Of a DNA stretch of 64,000 bases, positions 1 to 11,345 are shown one piece after another. This stretch comes from Clavelina lepadiformis (taxonomy: Eukaryota; Chordata; Ascidiacea; Aplousobranchia; Clavelinidae). The stretch spans positions 4,960,001-5,024,000 of the forward strand of contig NC_135242.1 of the NCBI RefSeq assembly GCF_947623445.1, given 5' to 3'. Under the pieces are notes generated by a model. That model was not told where the DNA came from. It worked only from the letters and a program-made list of their open reading frames with translations, and did no database searches. The translations under genes and the position numbers were made by a program. Position 1 is the stretch's first letter. Each line of letters starts with the position of its first letter.

Positions 1-504
1 GGTCACGCAGCCCATAGTTAAAAAATTGAGGCAGGTAGGTTAGGATAATGTCGCGCACCCGGTTTAGGTGGGTTGAGCATCTTCCGCGATGTTTTCCGTT
101 TTAGGTGGTGATGGCGCGTCCCCACTGGTACCGACCCTGTTGAAAACCTCGTCGTGGGGGCCCTTGTCATTGTCCACAACTCCGTTGAGTGAGTGAGTGA
201 GTGAGTGAGTGAGTGAGTGAGTGAGTGAGTGAGTGAGTGACTTATCCCGGATTTGTTGGGGTCAGCGTCATTCACCTCGTCCAACTATGTTTGTTCGTTC
301 TGATCTTCGTCTCGATTGTCTTCAATTTGAAAACAATAAAAATATATATATATACAGTACTGTATTTACAAAATAAACATATCTAAAATAAAACATGTTC
401 AAAAATGATATTGATTAGAAATTAAAAAATTGTTTGACTTTTGAAAAGCTCATCGTGAAAATGAAAATGCAGACAAAAACGTTGGAAAATTAGAAAATAA
501 CGAA

Positions 505-624
505 AAGCCTACAACACCCGGTATTCCCAGGCGGTCACCCATCCAAGTACTAACCGGGCCCGACGTTGCTTAACTTCCCAGATCGGACGAGATGGGGTGT
601 ACTCAACGTGGTATGGTCGTAGGC
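505..624 (-). rRNA. 5S rRNA, unit 1
   Basis: Read on the minus strand it starts GCCTACGACCATACCACGTT and ends with GTTGTAGGCTT: 120 nt with the internal promoter region GGATGGGTGACC of animal 5S. A run of four T follows (503-506 on the plus strand reads AAAA), fitting a Pol III stop. The upstream flank AGCGAGAGACAATC is shared with all other copies. Confidence 0.95.
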
Positions 625-1083
625 GATTGTCTCTCGCTAAAACGGCGCTTTTATTCGAGCACTTTAGTACATGCCTACTTTAATGTGCTTTGGCGTCGTA
701 TGAGTGCATTAATATAACGGATTCATGAATTGGTTAAAAACGTTTTATAACAGTTTGCTACATTTTAAACAACAATATTTTGCTCACGACAAGCTATATT
801 CCTTGAACTAAAGAGACATTAGAAAATTTCAACCGGATAAAAATGTTTGCCACCTTTGAAATATTATTAAAGAAAGTGTCACGATGTTGGAACAAAAATT
901 CAAGTATTTTGGTTTTTCAAGGTTTGGCTTCGCCTAGAAAAGAGCCTAGTATTGGCCAAGGCTGCAAACTCGAACTTAACATAACTCGATCATTTACTGT
1001 AAATCAAGCAAACAAGGCTTATGAATTACTTCTGCTGCATTACCAATGCTAGAATGAAGAAGACAATTAATCAGCAAAGATAA

Positions 1084-1089
1084 GTCTCT

Positions 1090-1150
<61 letters not shown>

Positions 1151-1157
1151 AGGGACG
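1084..1157 (+). tRNA. tRNA-Asn (GTT), unit 1
   Basis: 74-nt cloverleaf: acceptor GTCTCTG/CAGGGAC, anticodon loop CTGTTAA, T-arm GGTTCAAGCC. All stems pair (one G-T). A and B boxes are intact. No CCA is encoded, as in eukaryotes. Confidence 0.95.
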
Positions 1158-1242
1158 GGAGATTCTTCAAGGTGAAACTTTGAAAACGATACTTGTGCTT
1201 TATAAACTTTTTGAAAAGATTAACCTTTCGTTTTCTTCGACC

Positions 1243-1297
1243 GTTCTCGAAAACTTTCACGTGTGAGGCGAACGTGATAACCTTTACACAACCGAAG
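1243..1297 (-). pseudogene. Decayed tRNA-Val(CAC)-like copy
   Basis: On the minus strand the D-arm and anticodon arm (GGTTATCACGTTCGCCTCACACG) are preserved in two pieces, but the acceptor and T-arm are gone. Equivalent sequences occur in units 2, 3, 4 and 8 (near 3807, 6959, 9529 and 19322). In units 5-7 it is fused to the full Val gene. Confidence 0.7.
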
Positions 1298-1391
1298 CAA
1301 AACATCGAAAGAGCATAGAAATAGCAAGTGAATTTTATTTGAATTCTTTCCATTAAGTCTGATATTTTATTGCGCAAATAAATTTTAAACT

Positions 1392-1464
1392 TGTTCTCGC
1401 CCAGGATCGAACTGGGGACCTTTCGCGTGTAGGGCGAACGTGACAACCGCTACACTACGAGAAC
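1392..1464 (-). tRNA. tRNA-Val (TAC), unit 1, C33 variant
   Basis: Minus-strand cloverleaf with acceptor GTTCTCG/CGAGAAC and T-arm AGTTCGATCCT. The anticodon loop is CCTACAC: anticodon TAC, but position 33, almost always T, is C. The D-loop residue before TCACG (position 21) is G rather than A. Possibly impaired. Confidence 0.8.
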
Positions 1465-1699
1465 GGGTTGAGGTAATGAAAGTTTGTATTATTTTCATTT
1501 TTAAAGCGCTGCTTTTACGTGAAGTGGAAATCGATATTTTGAATATTTCAATTTGACCAAAGTTGTAATCAAACGATGGTTCCTCCCGGAATCAAATCGT
1601 GAAAGTGCTTCGTGTAGAATGGACATTTCTTTGTATGAAAGCGCTTCATTACTGTTGGAATTAAAAACGAATTTCAAACTTTTTAGGGACCTCTCATAT

Positions 1700-1771
1700 T
1701 TCCGCCCATGATTCAGCTGTGGACCTTAAGCGTGTTAGACGAACAGGATAACCCAAACTCTACGGAGGAAC
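1700..1771 (-). pseudogene. Decayed tRNA-Val(AAC)-like copy
   Basis: The minus strand reads like a Val tRNA with anticodon region GTTCGTCTAACACGC and ends near GGGCGGAAAT, but the acceptor and T-stems no longer pair. A copy sits in every unit; in unit 8 this is the point split by the insertion. A still weaker Val-like stretch lies about 1576-1637. Confidence 0.6.
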
Positions 1772-2193
1772 GACAGGGGGAAGGAGGACTCAATTTAATG
1801 ATGTTTTAAAGTTGTGATTATGTGACCAAACGAGAGTAGAAACCAGTTTATTGCAAAATATTTGCACTGAAAGCTTCCTTTGGAATGTCATTGAGTCAAC
1901 TACAAGGAGAATATTGAAAATATGCAATGCGTCGGGCACTTGAAACCACATGTCAGAGAGACTTGTGCATTAACATTCTGAACATCTAGCTCGCATTGCA
2001 CGAATAACATCGCAGTTTTATGATGGATAACCTCGATCGACTGTTAGCCAAATTCTTGCTGGTTTCAACCAACCAACACAGGGTGAGGAAAACATTATGA
2101 CGATTGTATGCTGCGCATGTAATACGATGTTTTTTGTGTCTTGCTAAAATTCCATTTAAAGCTGACAACACAACTTAACGGTGTAAGTAGAAT

Positions 2194-2266
2194 AGGCTCC
2201 AGTGAGAATTGAACTCACGACCCCTGGTTTACAAGACCAGTGCTCTAACCCCTGAGCTATAGAGGC
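2194..2266 (-). tRNA. tRNA-Thr (TGT), unit 1, C2-C71 mismatch
   Basis: Minus-strand cloverleaf with anticodon loop CTTGTAA and intact D- and T-arms. The acceptor is GCCTCTA against TGGAGCC, giving a C-C clash at the second pair. The clash is shared by units 1-7. Confidence 0.85.
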
Positions 2267-2406
2267 GGCTACGATACTGTGCGCTGATAATATATTTTTG
2301 TAAACTGTAAAAAACATTAATCAAGTGAAACTGGTCAGGCTTAATCAATATGAGGTCAATAAAAGTTCGACTTTGACAAGAGCAATCTCAGAAGTGATGA
2401 ACGTAC

Positions 2407-2448
2407 GGGGCCATGGTTTAGTGGCAAAGCGTCTGTCTAGTAGCAGAG
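2407..2448 (+). pseudogene. tRNA-Thr(AGT) 5'-half fossil
   Basis: GGGGCCATGGTTTAGTGGC followed by CTGTCTAGTAGCAG resembles the acceptor, D-arm and anticodon arm of animal tRNA-Thr(AGT). The anticodon loop has lost a base and no T-arm follows. Equivalent starts in other units: 4969, 8122, 10693, 13076, 15497, 17905 and 22543. Confidence 0.65.
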
Positions 2449-3071
2449 CACGCTTTAGTCAGTGGATACGTATAACCAATTTATTATACTGATACGCTGG
2501 AGAACACATAAAATAAACTTTTTTCTGGACCAAATGCGATTTTAAAAAGTAGGTCACGCAGCCCATAGTTAAAAAATTGAGGCAGGTAGGTTAGGATAAT
2601 GTCGCGCACCCGGTTTAGGTGGGTTGAGCATCTTCCGCGATGTTTTCCGTTTTAGGTGGTGATGGCGCGTCCCCACTGGTACCGACCCTGTTGAAAACCT
2701 CGTCGTGGGGGCCCTTGTCATTGTCCACAACTCCGTTGAGTGAGTGAGTGAGTGAGTGAGTGAGTGAGTGAGTGAGTGAGTGAGTGAGTGAGTGAGTGAG
2801 TGAGTGATTTATCCCGGATTTGTTGGGGTCAGCGTCATTCACCTCGTCCAACTATGTTTGTTCGTTCTGATCTTCGTCTCGATTGTCTTCAATTTGAAAA
2901 CAATATAAATAAATATATATACAGTACTGTATTTACAAAATAAACATATCTAAAATAAAACATGTTCAAAAATGATATTGATTAGAAATTAAAAAATTGT
3001 TTGACTTTTGAAAAGCTCATCGTGAAAATGAAAATGCAGACAAAAACGTTGGAAAATTAGAAAATAACGAA

Positions 3072-3191
3072 AAGCCTACAACACCCGGTATTCCCAGGCG
3101 GTCACCCATCCAAGTACTAACCGGGCCCGACGTTGCTTAACTTCCCAGATCGGACGAGATGGGGTGTACTCAACGTGGTATGGTCGTAGGC
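3072..3191 (-). rRNA. 5S rRNA, unit 2
   Basis: Full 120-nt copy with the same ends, T-run and upstream flank as unit 1. Confidence 0.95.
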
Positions 3192-3645
3192 GATTGTCTC
3201 TCGCTAAAACGGCGCTTTTATTCGAGCACTTTAGTACATGCCTACTTTAATGTGCTTTGGCGTCGTATGAGTGCATTAATATAACGGATTCATGAATTGG
3301 TTAAAAACGTTTTATAACAGTTTGCTACATTTTAAACAACAATATTTTGCTCACGACAAGCTATATTCCTTGAACTAAAGAGACATTAGAAAATTTCAAC
3401 CGGATAAAAATGTTTGCCACGTTTGAAATATTATTAAAGAAAGTGTCACGATGTTGGAACAAAAATTCAAGTATTTTGGTTTTTCAAGGTTTGGCTTCGC
3501 CTAGAAAAGAGCCTAGTATTGGCCAAGGCTGCAAACTCGAACTTAACATAACTCGATCATTTAAATCAAGCAAACAAGGCTTATGAATTACTTCTGCTGC
3601 ATTACCAATGCTAGAATGAAGAAGACAATTAATCAGCAAAGATAA

Positions 3646-3651
3646 GTCTCT

Positions 3652-3712
<61 letters not shown>

Positions 3713-3719
3713 AGGGACG
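3646..3719 (+). tRNA. tRNA-Asn (GTT), unit 2
   Basis: Identical to the unit 1 copy over the cloverleaf. Confidence 0.95.
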
Positions 3720-3953
3720 GGAGATTCTTCAAGGTGAAACTTTGAAAACGATACTTGTGCTTTATAAACTTTTTGAAAAGATTAACCTTTCGTTTTCTTC
3801 GACCGTTCTCGAAAACTTTCACGTGTGAGGCGAACGTGATAACCTTTACACAACCGAAGCAAAACATCGAAAGAGCATAGAAATAGCAAGTGAATTTTAT
3901 TTGAATTCTTTCCATTAAGTCTGATATTTTATTGCGCAAATAAATTTTAAACT

Positions 3954-4026
3954 TGTTCTCGCCCAGGATCGAACTGGGGACCTTTCGCGTGTAGGGCGAA
4001 CGTGACAACCGCTACACTACGAGAAC
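3954..4026 (-). tRNA. tRNA-Val (TAC), unit 2, C33 variant
   Basis: Same sequence as unit 1, with C33 and G21. Confidence 0.8.
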
Positions 4027-4755
4027 GGGTTGAGGTAATGAAAGTTTGTATTATTTTCATTTTTAAAGCGCTGCTTTTACGTGAAGTGGAAATCGATATT
4101 TTGAATATTTCAATTTGACCAAAGTTGTAATCAAACGATGGTTCCTCCCGGAATCAAATCGTGAAAGTGCTTCGTGTAGAATGGACATTTCTTTGTATGA
4201 AAGCGCTTCATTACTGTTGGAATTAAAAACGAATTTCAAACTTTTTAGGGACCTCTCATATTTCCGCCCATGATTCAGCTGTGGACCTTAAGCGTGTTAG
4301 ACGAACAGGATAACCCAAACTCTACGGAGGAACGACAGGGGGAAGGAGGACTCAATTTAATGATGTTTTAAAGTTGTGATTATGTGACCAAACGAGAGTA
4401 GAAACCAGTTTATTGCAAAATATTTGCACTGAAAGCTTCCTTTGGAATGTCATTGAGTCAACTACAAGGAGAATATTGAAAATATGCAATGCGTCGGGCA
4501 CTTGAAACCACATGTCAGAGAGACTTGTGCATTAACATTCTGAACATCTAGCTCGCATTGCACGAATAACATCGCAGTTTTATGATGGATAACCTCGATC
4601 GACTGTTAGCCAAATTCTTGCTGGTTTCAACCAACCAACACAGGGTGAGGAAAACATTATGACGATTGTATGCTGCGCATGTAATACGATGTTTTTTGTG
4701 TCTTGCTAAAATTCCATTTAAAGCTGACAACACAACTTAACGGTGTAAGTAGAAT

Positions 4756-4828
4756 AGGCTCCAGTGAGAATTGAACTCACGACCCCTGGTTTACAAGACC
4801 AGTGCTCTAACCCCTGAGCTATAGAGGC
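4756..4828 (-). tRNA. tRNA-Thr (TGT), unit 2
   Basis: Identical to unit 1, with the C2-C71 mismatch. Confidence 0.85.
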
Positions 4829-5661
4829 GGCTACGATACTGTGCGCTGATAATATATTTTTGTAAACTGTAAAAAACATTAATCAAGTGAAACTGGTCAG
4901 GCTTAATCAATATGAGGTCAATAAAATTTCGACTTTGACAAGAGCAATCTCAGAAGTGATGAACGTACGGGGCCATGGTTTAGTGGCAAAGCGTCTGTCT
5001 AGTAGCAGAGCACGCTTTAGTCAGTGGATACGTATAACCAATTTATTATACTGATACGCTGGAGAACACATAAAATAAACTTTTTTCTGGACCAAATGCG
5101 ATTTTAAAAAGTAGGTCACGCAGCCCATAGTTAAAAAATTGAGGCAGGTAGGTTAGGATAATGTCGCGCACCCGGTTTAGGTGGGTTGAGCATCTTCCGC
5201 GATGTTTTCCGTTTTAGGTGGTGATGGCGCGTCCCCACTGGTACCGACCCTGTTGAAAACCTCGTCGTGGGGGCCCTTGTCATTGTCCACAACTCCGTTG
5301 AGTGAGTGAGTGAGTGAGTGAGTGAGTGAGTGAGTGAGTGAGTGAGTGAGTGAGTGAGTGAGTGAGTGAGTGAGTGAGTGAGTGAGTGAGTGAGTGACTT
5401 ATCCCGGATTTGTTGGGGTCAGCGTCATTCACCTCGTCCAACTATGTTTGTTCGTTCTGATCTTCGTCTCGATTGTCTTCAATTTGAAAACAATATAAAT
5501 AAATATATATACAGTACTGTATTTACAAAATAAACATATCTAAAATAAAACATGTTCAAAAATGATATTGATTAGAAATTAAAAAATTGTTTGACTTTTG
5601 AAAAGCTCATCGTGAAAATGAAAATGCAGACAAAAACGTTGGAAAATTAGAAAATAACGAA

Positions 5662-5781
5662 AAGCCTACAACACCCGGTATTCCCAGGCGGTCACCCATC
5701 CAAGTACTAACCGGGCCCGACGTTGCTTAACTTCCCAGATCGGACGAGATGGGGTGTACTCAACGTGGTATGGTCGTAGGC
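5662..5781 (-). rRNA. 5S rRNA, unit 3
   Basis: Full 120-nt copy, apparently identical to unit 1. Confidence 0.95.
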
Positions 5782-5969
5782 GATTGTCTCTCGCTAAAAC
5801 GGCGCTTTTATTCGAGCACTTTAGTACATGCCTACTTTAATGTGCTTTGGCGTCGTATGAGTGCATTAATATAACGGATTCATGAATTGGTTAAAAACGT
5901 TTTATAACAGTTTGCTACATTTTAAACAACAATATTTTGCTCACGACAAGCTATATTCCTTGAACTTAA

Positions 5970-6523
5970 CCCTATTCTAACTAGGCTTGGCTTCTCCCGC
6001 ACACTGTCACAGTAAAACGTGGCGTACAGTTGCATTGTTAGCTGTAGAAACTTGAAATTTGGTGACTTTTCCTAAAAAATGTTCGGCTATCTGTCCATGT
6101 TTGTTTGATAAAGTTGGATTTTGTAATTTTTAAGATATTACGATATTTTCATAATTTTCCTCTGCTTTGCTCTGCTCTCGGCATTGAAGCGTATTACTCA
6201 TGTACGCACCAATAACTCGACTAACTATTCTCTTTCGTTCTCTTCTCGCGGTCAGCTGGTTTTCCGCACAGCGGGGACGCGGCATATCAAGAAGAATTTC
6301 TAGAAATGTGTCACTTTTAGAAATACCTAATTTACACTAAATTGACTTTGTTTAGTTTTACAATTATGATGTATACAGGAAGCCAGATGATTTTTCTACT
6401 AACCTGTCAAAATCCGATCAGTTTACGACGTATAGTTTTCTAGTAATTAACGATTGAAAATGTGTGTGCGGGGTCGGCCACACCTAGTTTTTTAGTAAAC
6501 TCGCGAGCCTGGTTAGGATAGGG
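5970..6523. mobile_element. Non-autonomous DNA transposon inside array unit 3
   Basis: 554 bp present only in unit 3. Its ends are inverted repeats: CCCTATTCTAACTAGGCT on the left and, read inward from the right, CCCTATCCTAACCAGGCT (16 of 18 match). TAA flanks both ends and the empty site in other units reads GAACTAAAGAG, so a 3-bp TAA duplication of PIF/Harbinger kind is likely, although one extra T on the left leaves the exact target unclear. It has no coding sequence. Confidence 0.8.
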
Positions 6524-6798
6524 TAAAGAGACATTAGAAAATTTCAACCGGATAAAAATGTTTGCCACCTTTGAAATATTATTAAAGAAAGTGTCACGAT
6601 GTTGGAACAAAAATTCAAATATTTTGGTTTTTCAAGGTTTGGCTTCGCCTAGAAAAGAGCCTAGTATTGGCCAAGGCTGCAAACTCGAACTTAACATAAC
6701 TCGATCATTTACTGTAAATCAAGCAAACAAGGCTTATGAATTACTTCTGCTGCATTACCAATGCTAGAATGAAGAAGACAATTAATCAGCAAAGATAA

Positions 6799-6804
6799 GT
6801 CTCT

Positions 6805-6865
<61 letters not shown>

Positions 6866-6872
6866 AGGGACG
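6799..6872 (+). tRNA. tRNA-Asn (GTT), unit 3
   Basis: Identical to the unit 1 copy over the cloverleaf. Confidence 0.95.
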
Positions 6873-7106
6873 GGAGATTCTTCAAGGTGAAACTTTGAAA
6901 ACGATACTTGTGCTTTATAAACTTTTTGAAAAGATTAACCTTTCGTTTTCTTCGACCGTTCTCGAAAACTTTCACGTGTGAGGCGAACGTGATAACCTTT
7001 ACACAACCGAAGCAAAACATCGAAAGAGCATAGAAATAGCAAGTGAATTTTATTTGAATTCTTTCCATTAAGTCTGATATTTTATTGCGCAAATAAATTT
7101 TAAACT

Positions 7107-7179
7107 TGTTCTCGCCCAGGATCGAACTGGGGACCTTTCGCGTGTAAGGCGAACGTGATAACCGCTACACTACGAGAAC
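7107..7179 (-). tRNA. tRNA-Val (TAC), unit 3, canonical
   Basis: Anticodon loop CTTACAC with T33 and the normal GGTTATCACG D-arm; all stems pair. One of only two canonical Val copies in the window. Confidence 0.93.
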
Positions 7180-7908
7180 GGGTTGAGGTAATGAAAGTTT
7201 GTATTATTTTCATTTTTAAAGCGCTGCTTTTACGTGAAGTGGAAATCGATATTTTGAATATTTCAATTTGACCAAAGTTGTAATCAAACGATGGTTCCTC
7301 CCGGAATCAAATCGTGAAAGTGCTTCGTGTAGAATGGACATTTCTTTGTATGAAAGCGCTTCATTACTGTTGGAATTAAAAACGAATTTCAAACTTTTTA
7401 GGGACCTCTCATATTTCCGCCCATGATTCAGCTGTGGACCTTAAGCGTGTTAGACGAACAGGATAACCCAAACTCTACGGAGGAACGACAGGGGGAAGGA
7501 AGACTCAATTTAATGATGTTTTAAAGTTGTGATTATGTGACCAAACGAGAGTAGAAACCAGTTTATTGCAAAATATTTGCACTGAAAGCTTCCTTTGGAA
7601 TGTCATTGAGTCAACTACAAGGAGAATATTGAAAATATGCAATGCGTCGGGCACTTGAAACCACATGTCAGAGAGACTTGTGCATTAACATTCTGAACAT
7701 CTAGCTCGCATTGCACGAATAACATCGCAGTTTTATGATGGATAACCTCGATCGACTGTTAGCCAAATTCTTGCTGGTTTCAACCAACCAACACAGGGTG
7801 AGGAAAACATTATGACGATTGTATGCTGCGCATGTAATACGATGTTTTTTGTGTCTTGCTAAAATTCCATTTAAAGCTGACAACACAACTTAACGGTGTA
7901 AGTAGAAT

Positions 7909-7981
7909 AGGCTCCAGTGAGAATTGAACTCACGACCCCTGGTTTACAAGACCAGTGCTCTAACCCCTGAGCTATAGAGGC
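7909..7981 (-). tRNA. tRNA-Thr (TGT), unit 3
   Basis: Identical to unit 1, with the C2-C71 mismatch. Confidence 0.85.
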
Positions 7982-8790
7982 GGCTACGATACTGTGCGCT
8001 GATAATATATTTTTGTAAACTGTAAAAAACATTAATCAAGTGAAACTGGTCAGGCTTAATCAATATGAGGTCAATAAAAGTTCGACTTTGACAAGAGCAA
8101 TCTCAGAAGTGATGAACGTACGGGGCCATGGTTTAGTGGCAAAGCGTCTGTCTAGTAGCAGAGCACGCTTTAGTCAGTGGATACGTATAACCAATTTATT
8201 ATACTGATACGCTGGAGAACACATAAAATAAACTTTTTTCTGGACCAAATGCGATTTTAAAAAGTAGGTCACGCAGCCCATAGTTAAAAAATTGAGGCAG
8301 GTAGGTTAGGATAATGTCGCGCACCCGGTTTAGGTGGGTTGAGCATCTTCCGCGATGTTTTCCGTTTTAGGTGGTGATGGCGCGTCCCCACTGGTACCGA
8401 CCCTGTTGAAAACCTCGTCGTGGGGGCCCTTGTCATTGTCCACAACTCCGTTGAGTGAGTGAGTGAGTGAGTGAGTGAGTGAGTGAGTGAGTGAGTGAGT
8501 GAGTGAGTGAGTGAGTGAGTGAGTGACTTATCCCGGATTTGTTGGGGTCAGCGTCATTCACCTCGTCCAACTATGTTTGTTCGTTCTGATCTTCGTCTCG
8601 ATTGTCTTCAATTTGAAAACAATATAAATATATATATATACAGTACTGTATTTACAAAATAAACATATCTAAAATAAAACATGTTCAAAAATGATATTGA
8701 TTAGAAATTAAAAAATTGTTTGACTTTTGAAAAGCTCATCGTGAAAATGAAAATGCAGACAAAAACGTTGGAAAATTAGAAAATAACGAA

Positions 8791-8910
8791 AAGCCTACAA
8801 CACCCGGTATTCCCAGGCGGTCACCCATCCAAGTACTAACCGGGCCCGACGTTGCTTAACTTCCCAGATCGGACGAGATGGGGTGTACTCAACGTGGTAT
8901 GGTCGTAGGC
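8791..8910 (-). rRNA. 5S rRNA, unit 4
   Basis: Full 120-nt copy, apparently identical to unit 1. Confidence 0.95.
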
Positions 8911-9369
8911 GATTGTCTCTCGCTAAAACGGCGCTTTTATTCGAGCACTTTAGTACATGCCTACTTTAATGTGCTTTGGCGTCGTATGAGTGCATTAATA
9001 TAACGGATTCATGAATTGGTTAAAAACGTTTTATAACAGTTTGCTACATTTTAAACAACAATATTTTGCTCACGACAAGCTATATTCCTTGAACTAAAGA
9101 GACATTAGAAAATTTCAACCGGATAAAAATGTTTGCCACCTTTGAAATATTATTAAAGAAAGTGTCACGATGTTGGAACAAAAATTCAAGTATTTTGGTT
9201 TTTCAAGGTTTGGCTTCGCCTAGAAAAGAGCCTAGTATTGGCCAAGGCTGCAAACTCGAACTTAACATAACTCGATCATTTACTGTAAATCAAGCAAACA
9301 AGGCTTATGAATTACTTCTGCTGCATTACCAATGCTAGAATGAAGAAGACAATTAATCAGCAAAGATAA

Positions 9370-9375
9370 GTCTCT

Positions 9376-9436
<61 letters not shown>

Positions 9437-9443
9437 AGGGACG
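9370..9443 (+). tRNA. tRNA-Asn (GTT), unit 4
   Basis: Identical to the unit 1 copy over the cloverleaf. Confidence 0.95.
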
Positions 9444-9677
9444 GGAGATTCTTCAAGGTGAAACTTTGAAAACGATACTTGTGCTTTATAAACTTTTTGA
9501 AAAGATTAACCTTTCGTTTTCTTCGACCGTTCTCGAAAACTTTCACGTGTGAGGCGAACGTGATAACCTTTACACAACCGAAGCAAAACATCGAAAGAGC
9601 ATAGAAATAGCAAGTGAATTTTATTTGAATTCTTTCCATTAAGTCTGATATTTTATTGCGCAAATAAATTTTAAACT

Positions 9678-9750
9678 TGTTCTCGCCCAGGATCGAACTG
9701 GGGACCTTTCGCGTGTAAGGCGAACGTGACAACCGCTACACTACGAGAAC
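9678..9750 (-). tRNA. tRNA-Val (TAC), unit 4, G21 variant
   Basis: T33 is present, but the D-loop has G21 as in units 1 and 2. It is a step between the canonical and C33 forms, or a product of conversion. Confidence 0.87.
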
Positions 9751-10479
9751 GGGTTGAGGTAATGAAAGTTTGTATTATTTTCATTTTTAAAGCGCTGCTT
9801 TTACGTGAAGTGGAAATCGATATTTTGAATATTTCAATTTGACCAAAGTTGTAATCAAACGATGGTTCCTCCCGGAATCAAATCGTGAAAGTGCTTCGTG
9901 TAGAATGGACATTTCTTTGTATGAAAGCGCTTCATTACTGTTGGAATTAAAAACGAATTTCAAACTTTTTAGGGACCTCTCATATTTCCGCCCATGATTC
10001 AGCTGTGGACCTTAAGCGTGTTAGACGAACAGGATAACCCAAACTCTACGGAGGAACGACAGGGGGAAGGAGGACTCAATTTAATGATGTTTTAAAGTTG
10101 TGATTATGTGACCAAACGAGAGTAGAAACCAGTTTATTGCAAAATATTTGCACTGAAAGCTTCCTTTGGAATGTCATTGAGTCAACTACAAGGAGAATAT
10201 TGAAAATATGCAATGCGTCGGGCACTTGAAACCACATGTCAGAGAGACTTGTGCATTAACATTCTGAACATCTAGCTCGCATTGCACGAATAACATCGCA
10301 GTTTTATGATGGATAACCTCGATCGACTGTTAGCCAAATTCTTGCTGGTTTCAACCAACCAACACAGGGTGAGGAAAACATTATGACGATTGTATGCTGC
10401 GCATGTAATACGATGTTTTTTGTGTCTTGCTAAAATTCCATTTAAAGCTGACAACACAACTTAACGGTGTAAGTAGAAT

Positions 10480-10552
10480 AGGCTCCAGTGAGAATTGAAC
10501 TCACGACCCCTGGTTTACAAGACCAGTGCTCTAATCCCTGAGCTATAGAGGC
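10480..10552 (-). tRNA. tRNA-Thr (TGT), unit 4
   Basis: As unit 1 with one more change in the D-loop (CAGGGATTAG). Confidence 0.83.
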
Positions 10553-11345
10553 GGCTACGATACTGTGCGCTGATAATATATTTTTGTAAACTGTAAAAAA
10601 CATTAATCAAGTGAAACTGGTCAGGCTTAATCAATATGAGGTCAATAAAAGTTCGACTTTGACAAGAGCAATCTCAGAAGTGATGAACGTACGGGGCCAT
10701 GGTTTAGTGGCAAAGCGTCTGTCTAGTAGCAGAGCACGCTTTAGTCAGTGGATACGTATAACCAATTTATTATACTGATACGCTGGAGAACACATAAAAT
10801 AAACTTTTTTCTGGACCAAATGCGATTTTAAAAAGTAGGTCACGCAGCCCATAGTTAAAAAATTGAGGCAGGTAGGTTAGGATAATGTCGCGCACCCGGT
10901 TTAGGTGGGTTGAGCATCTTCCGCGATGTTTTCCGTTTTAGGTGGTGATGGCGCGTCCCCACTGGTACCGACCCTGTTGAAAACCTCGTCGTGGGGGCCC
11001 TTGTCATTGTCCACAACTCCGTTGAGTGAGTGAGTGAGTGAGTGAGTGAGTGAGTGAGTGAGTGAGTGAGTGAGTGAGTGACTTATCCCGGATTTGTTGG
11101 GGTCAGCGTCATTCACCTCGTCCAACTATGTTTGTTCGTTCTGATCTTCGTCTCGATTGTCTTCAATTTGAAAACATAATAAATATATATATATACAGTA
11201 CTGTATTTACAAAATAAACATATCTAAAATAAAACATGTTCAAAAATGATATTGATTAGAAATTAAAAAATTGTTTGACTTTTGAAAAGCTCATCGTGAA
11301 AATGAAAATGCAGACAAAAACGTTGGAAAATTAGAAAATAACGAA

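Larger units (their letters stand above)
1..2551. repeat. Tandem array unit 1 (5S/tRNA/captured ATAD2 exon)
   Basis: First full unit of the head-to-tail array; the window starts inside the array, so it may continue to the left. Order along the unit: spacer, captured ATAD2 exon 27/intron 26 fragment (about 74-504) with a GAGT microsatellite at 187-240, 5S rRNA (505-624, minus), spacer, tRNA-Asn (1084-1157, plus), decayed Val-like copy (about 1243-1297), tRNA-Val (1392-1464, minus), two further decayed Val-like copies (about 1576-1637 and 1700-1771), tRNA-Thr (2194-2266, minus) and a Thr(AGT) 5'-half fossil (from 2407). Boundaries are set arbitrarily at the repeated GGTCACGCAGCCCA motif. Confidence 0.95.
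2552..5113. repeat. Tandem array unit 2
   Basis: Near-identical to unit 1. The GAGT microsatellite lies at about 2738-2806. It belongs to the subtype with separate decayed and full tRNA-Val copies. Its tRNA-Val (3954-4026) shares the C33 and G21 changes of unit 1. Confidence 0.95.
5114..8266. repeat. Tandem array unit 3, carrying a 554-bp transposon
   Basis: Same order as units 1 and 2 but 3,153 bp long, because a DNA transposon (5970-6523) interrupts the spacer between 5S and tRNA-Asn. The GAGT tract is among the longest (about 5299-5397). Its tRNA-Val is one of only two canonical-looking copies in the array. Confidence 0.95.
8267..10837. repeat. Tandem array unit 4
   Basis: Full-length unit with the undeleted tRNA-Val region. 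GAGT tract about 8451-8526. Its tRNA-Thr has one extra D-arm change (AATCCC where the others have AACCCC on the plus strand). Confidence 0.95.

Noticed and set aside
18-284. Minus-strand frames [13 protein letters not shown]...THSLTHSL as a repeat protein
   Set aside because: These are the captured ATAD2 exon with the GAGT microsatellite read through. Frame and ending change with tract length and the splice acceptor is lost.
843-1052. 69-codon plus-strand frame in units 1, 3 and 4
   Set aside because: Lost in the other units by small changes; no similarity to known proteins.
994-1446. Minus-strand open frame of 150 codons repeated in several units (contains GGLEPPTFRLTAERANRLRH)
   Set aside because: This peptide is the antisense of tRNA-Asn, and the frame also runs through Val tRNA sequence. 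It is conserved only because the unit is repeated.
1986-2171. 61-codon frame MLSALNGILARHKKHRITC... present in seven array units
   Set aside because: Conservation follows from array homogenisation. There is no family resemblance, no promoter, and the corresponding region in divergent unit 8 is not kept open.
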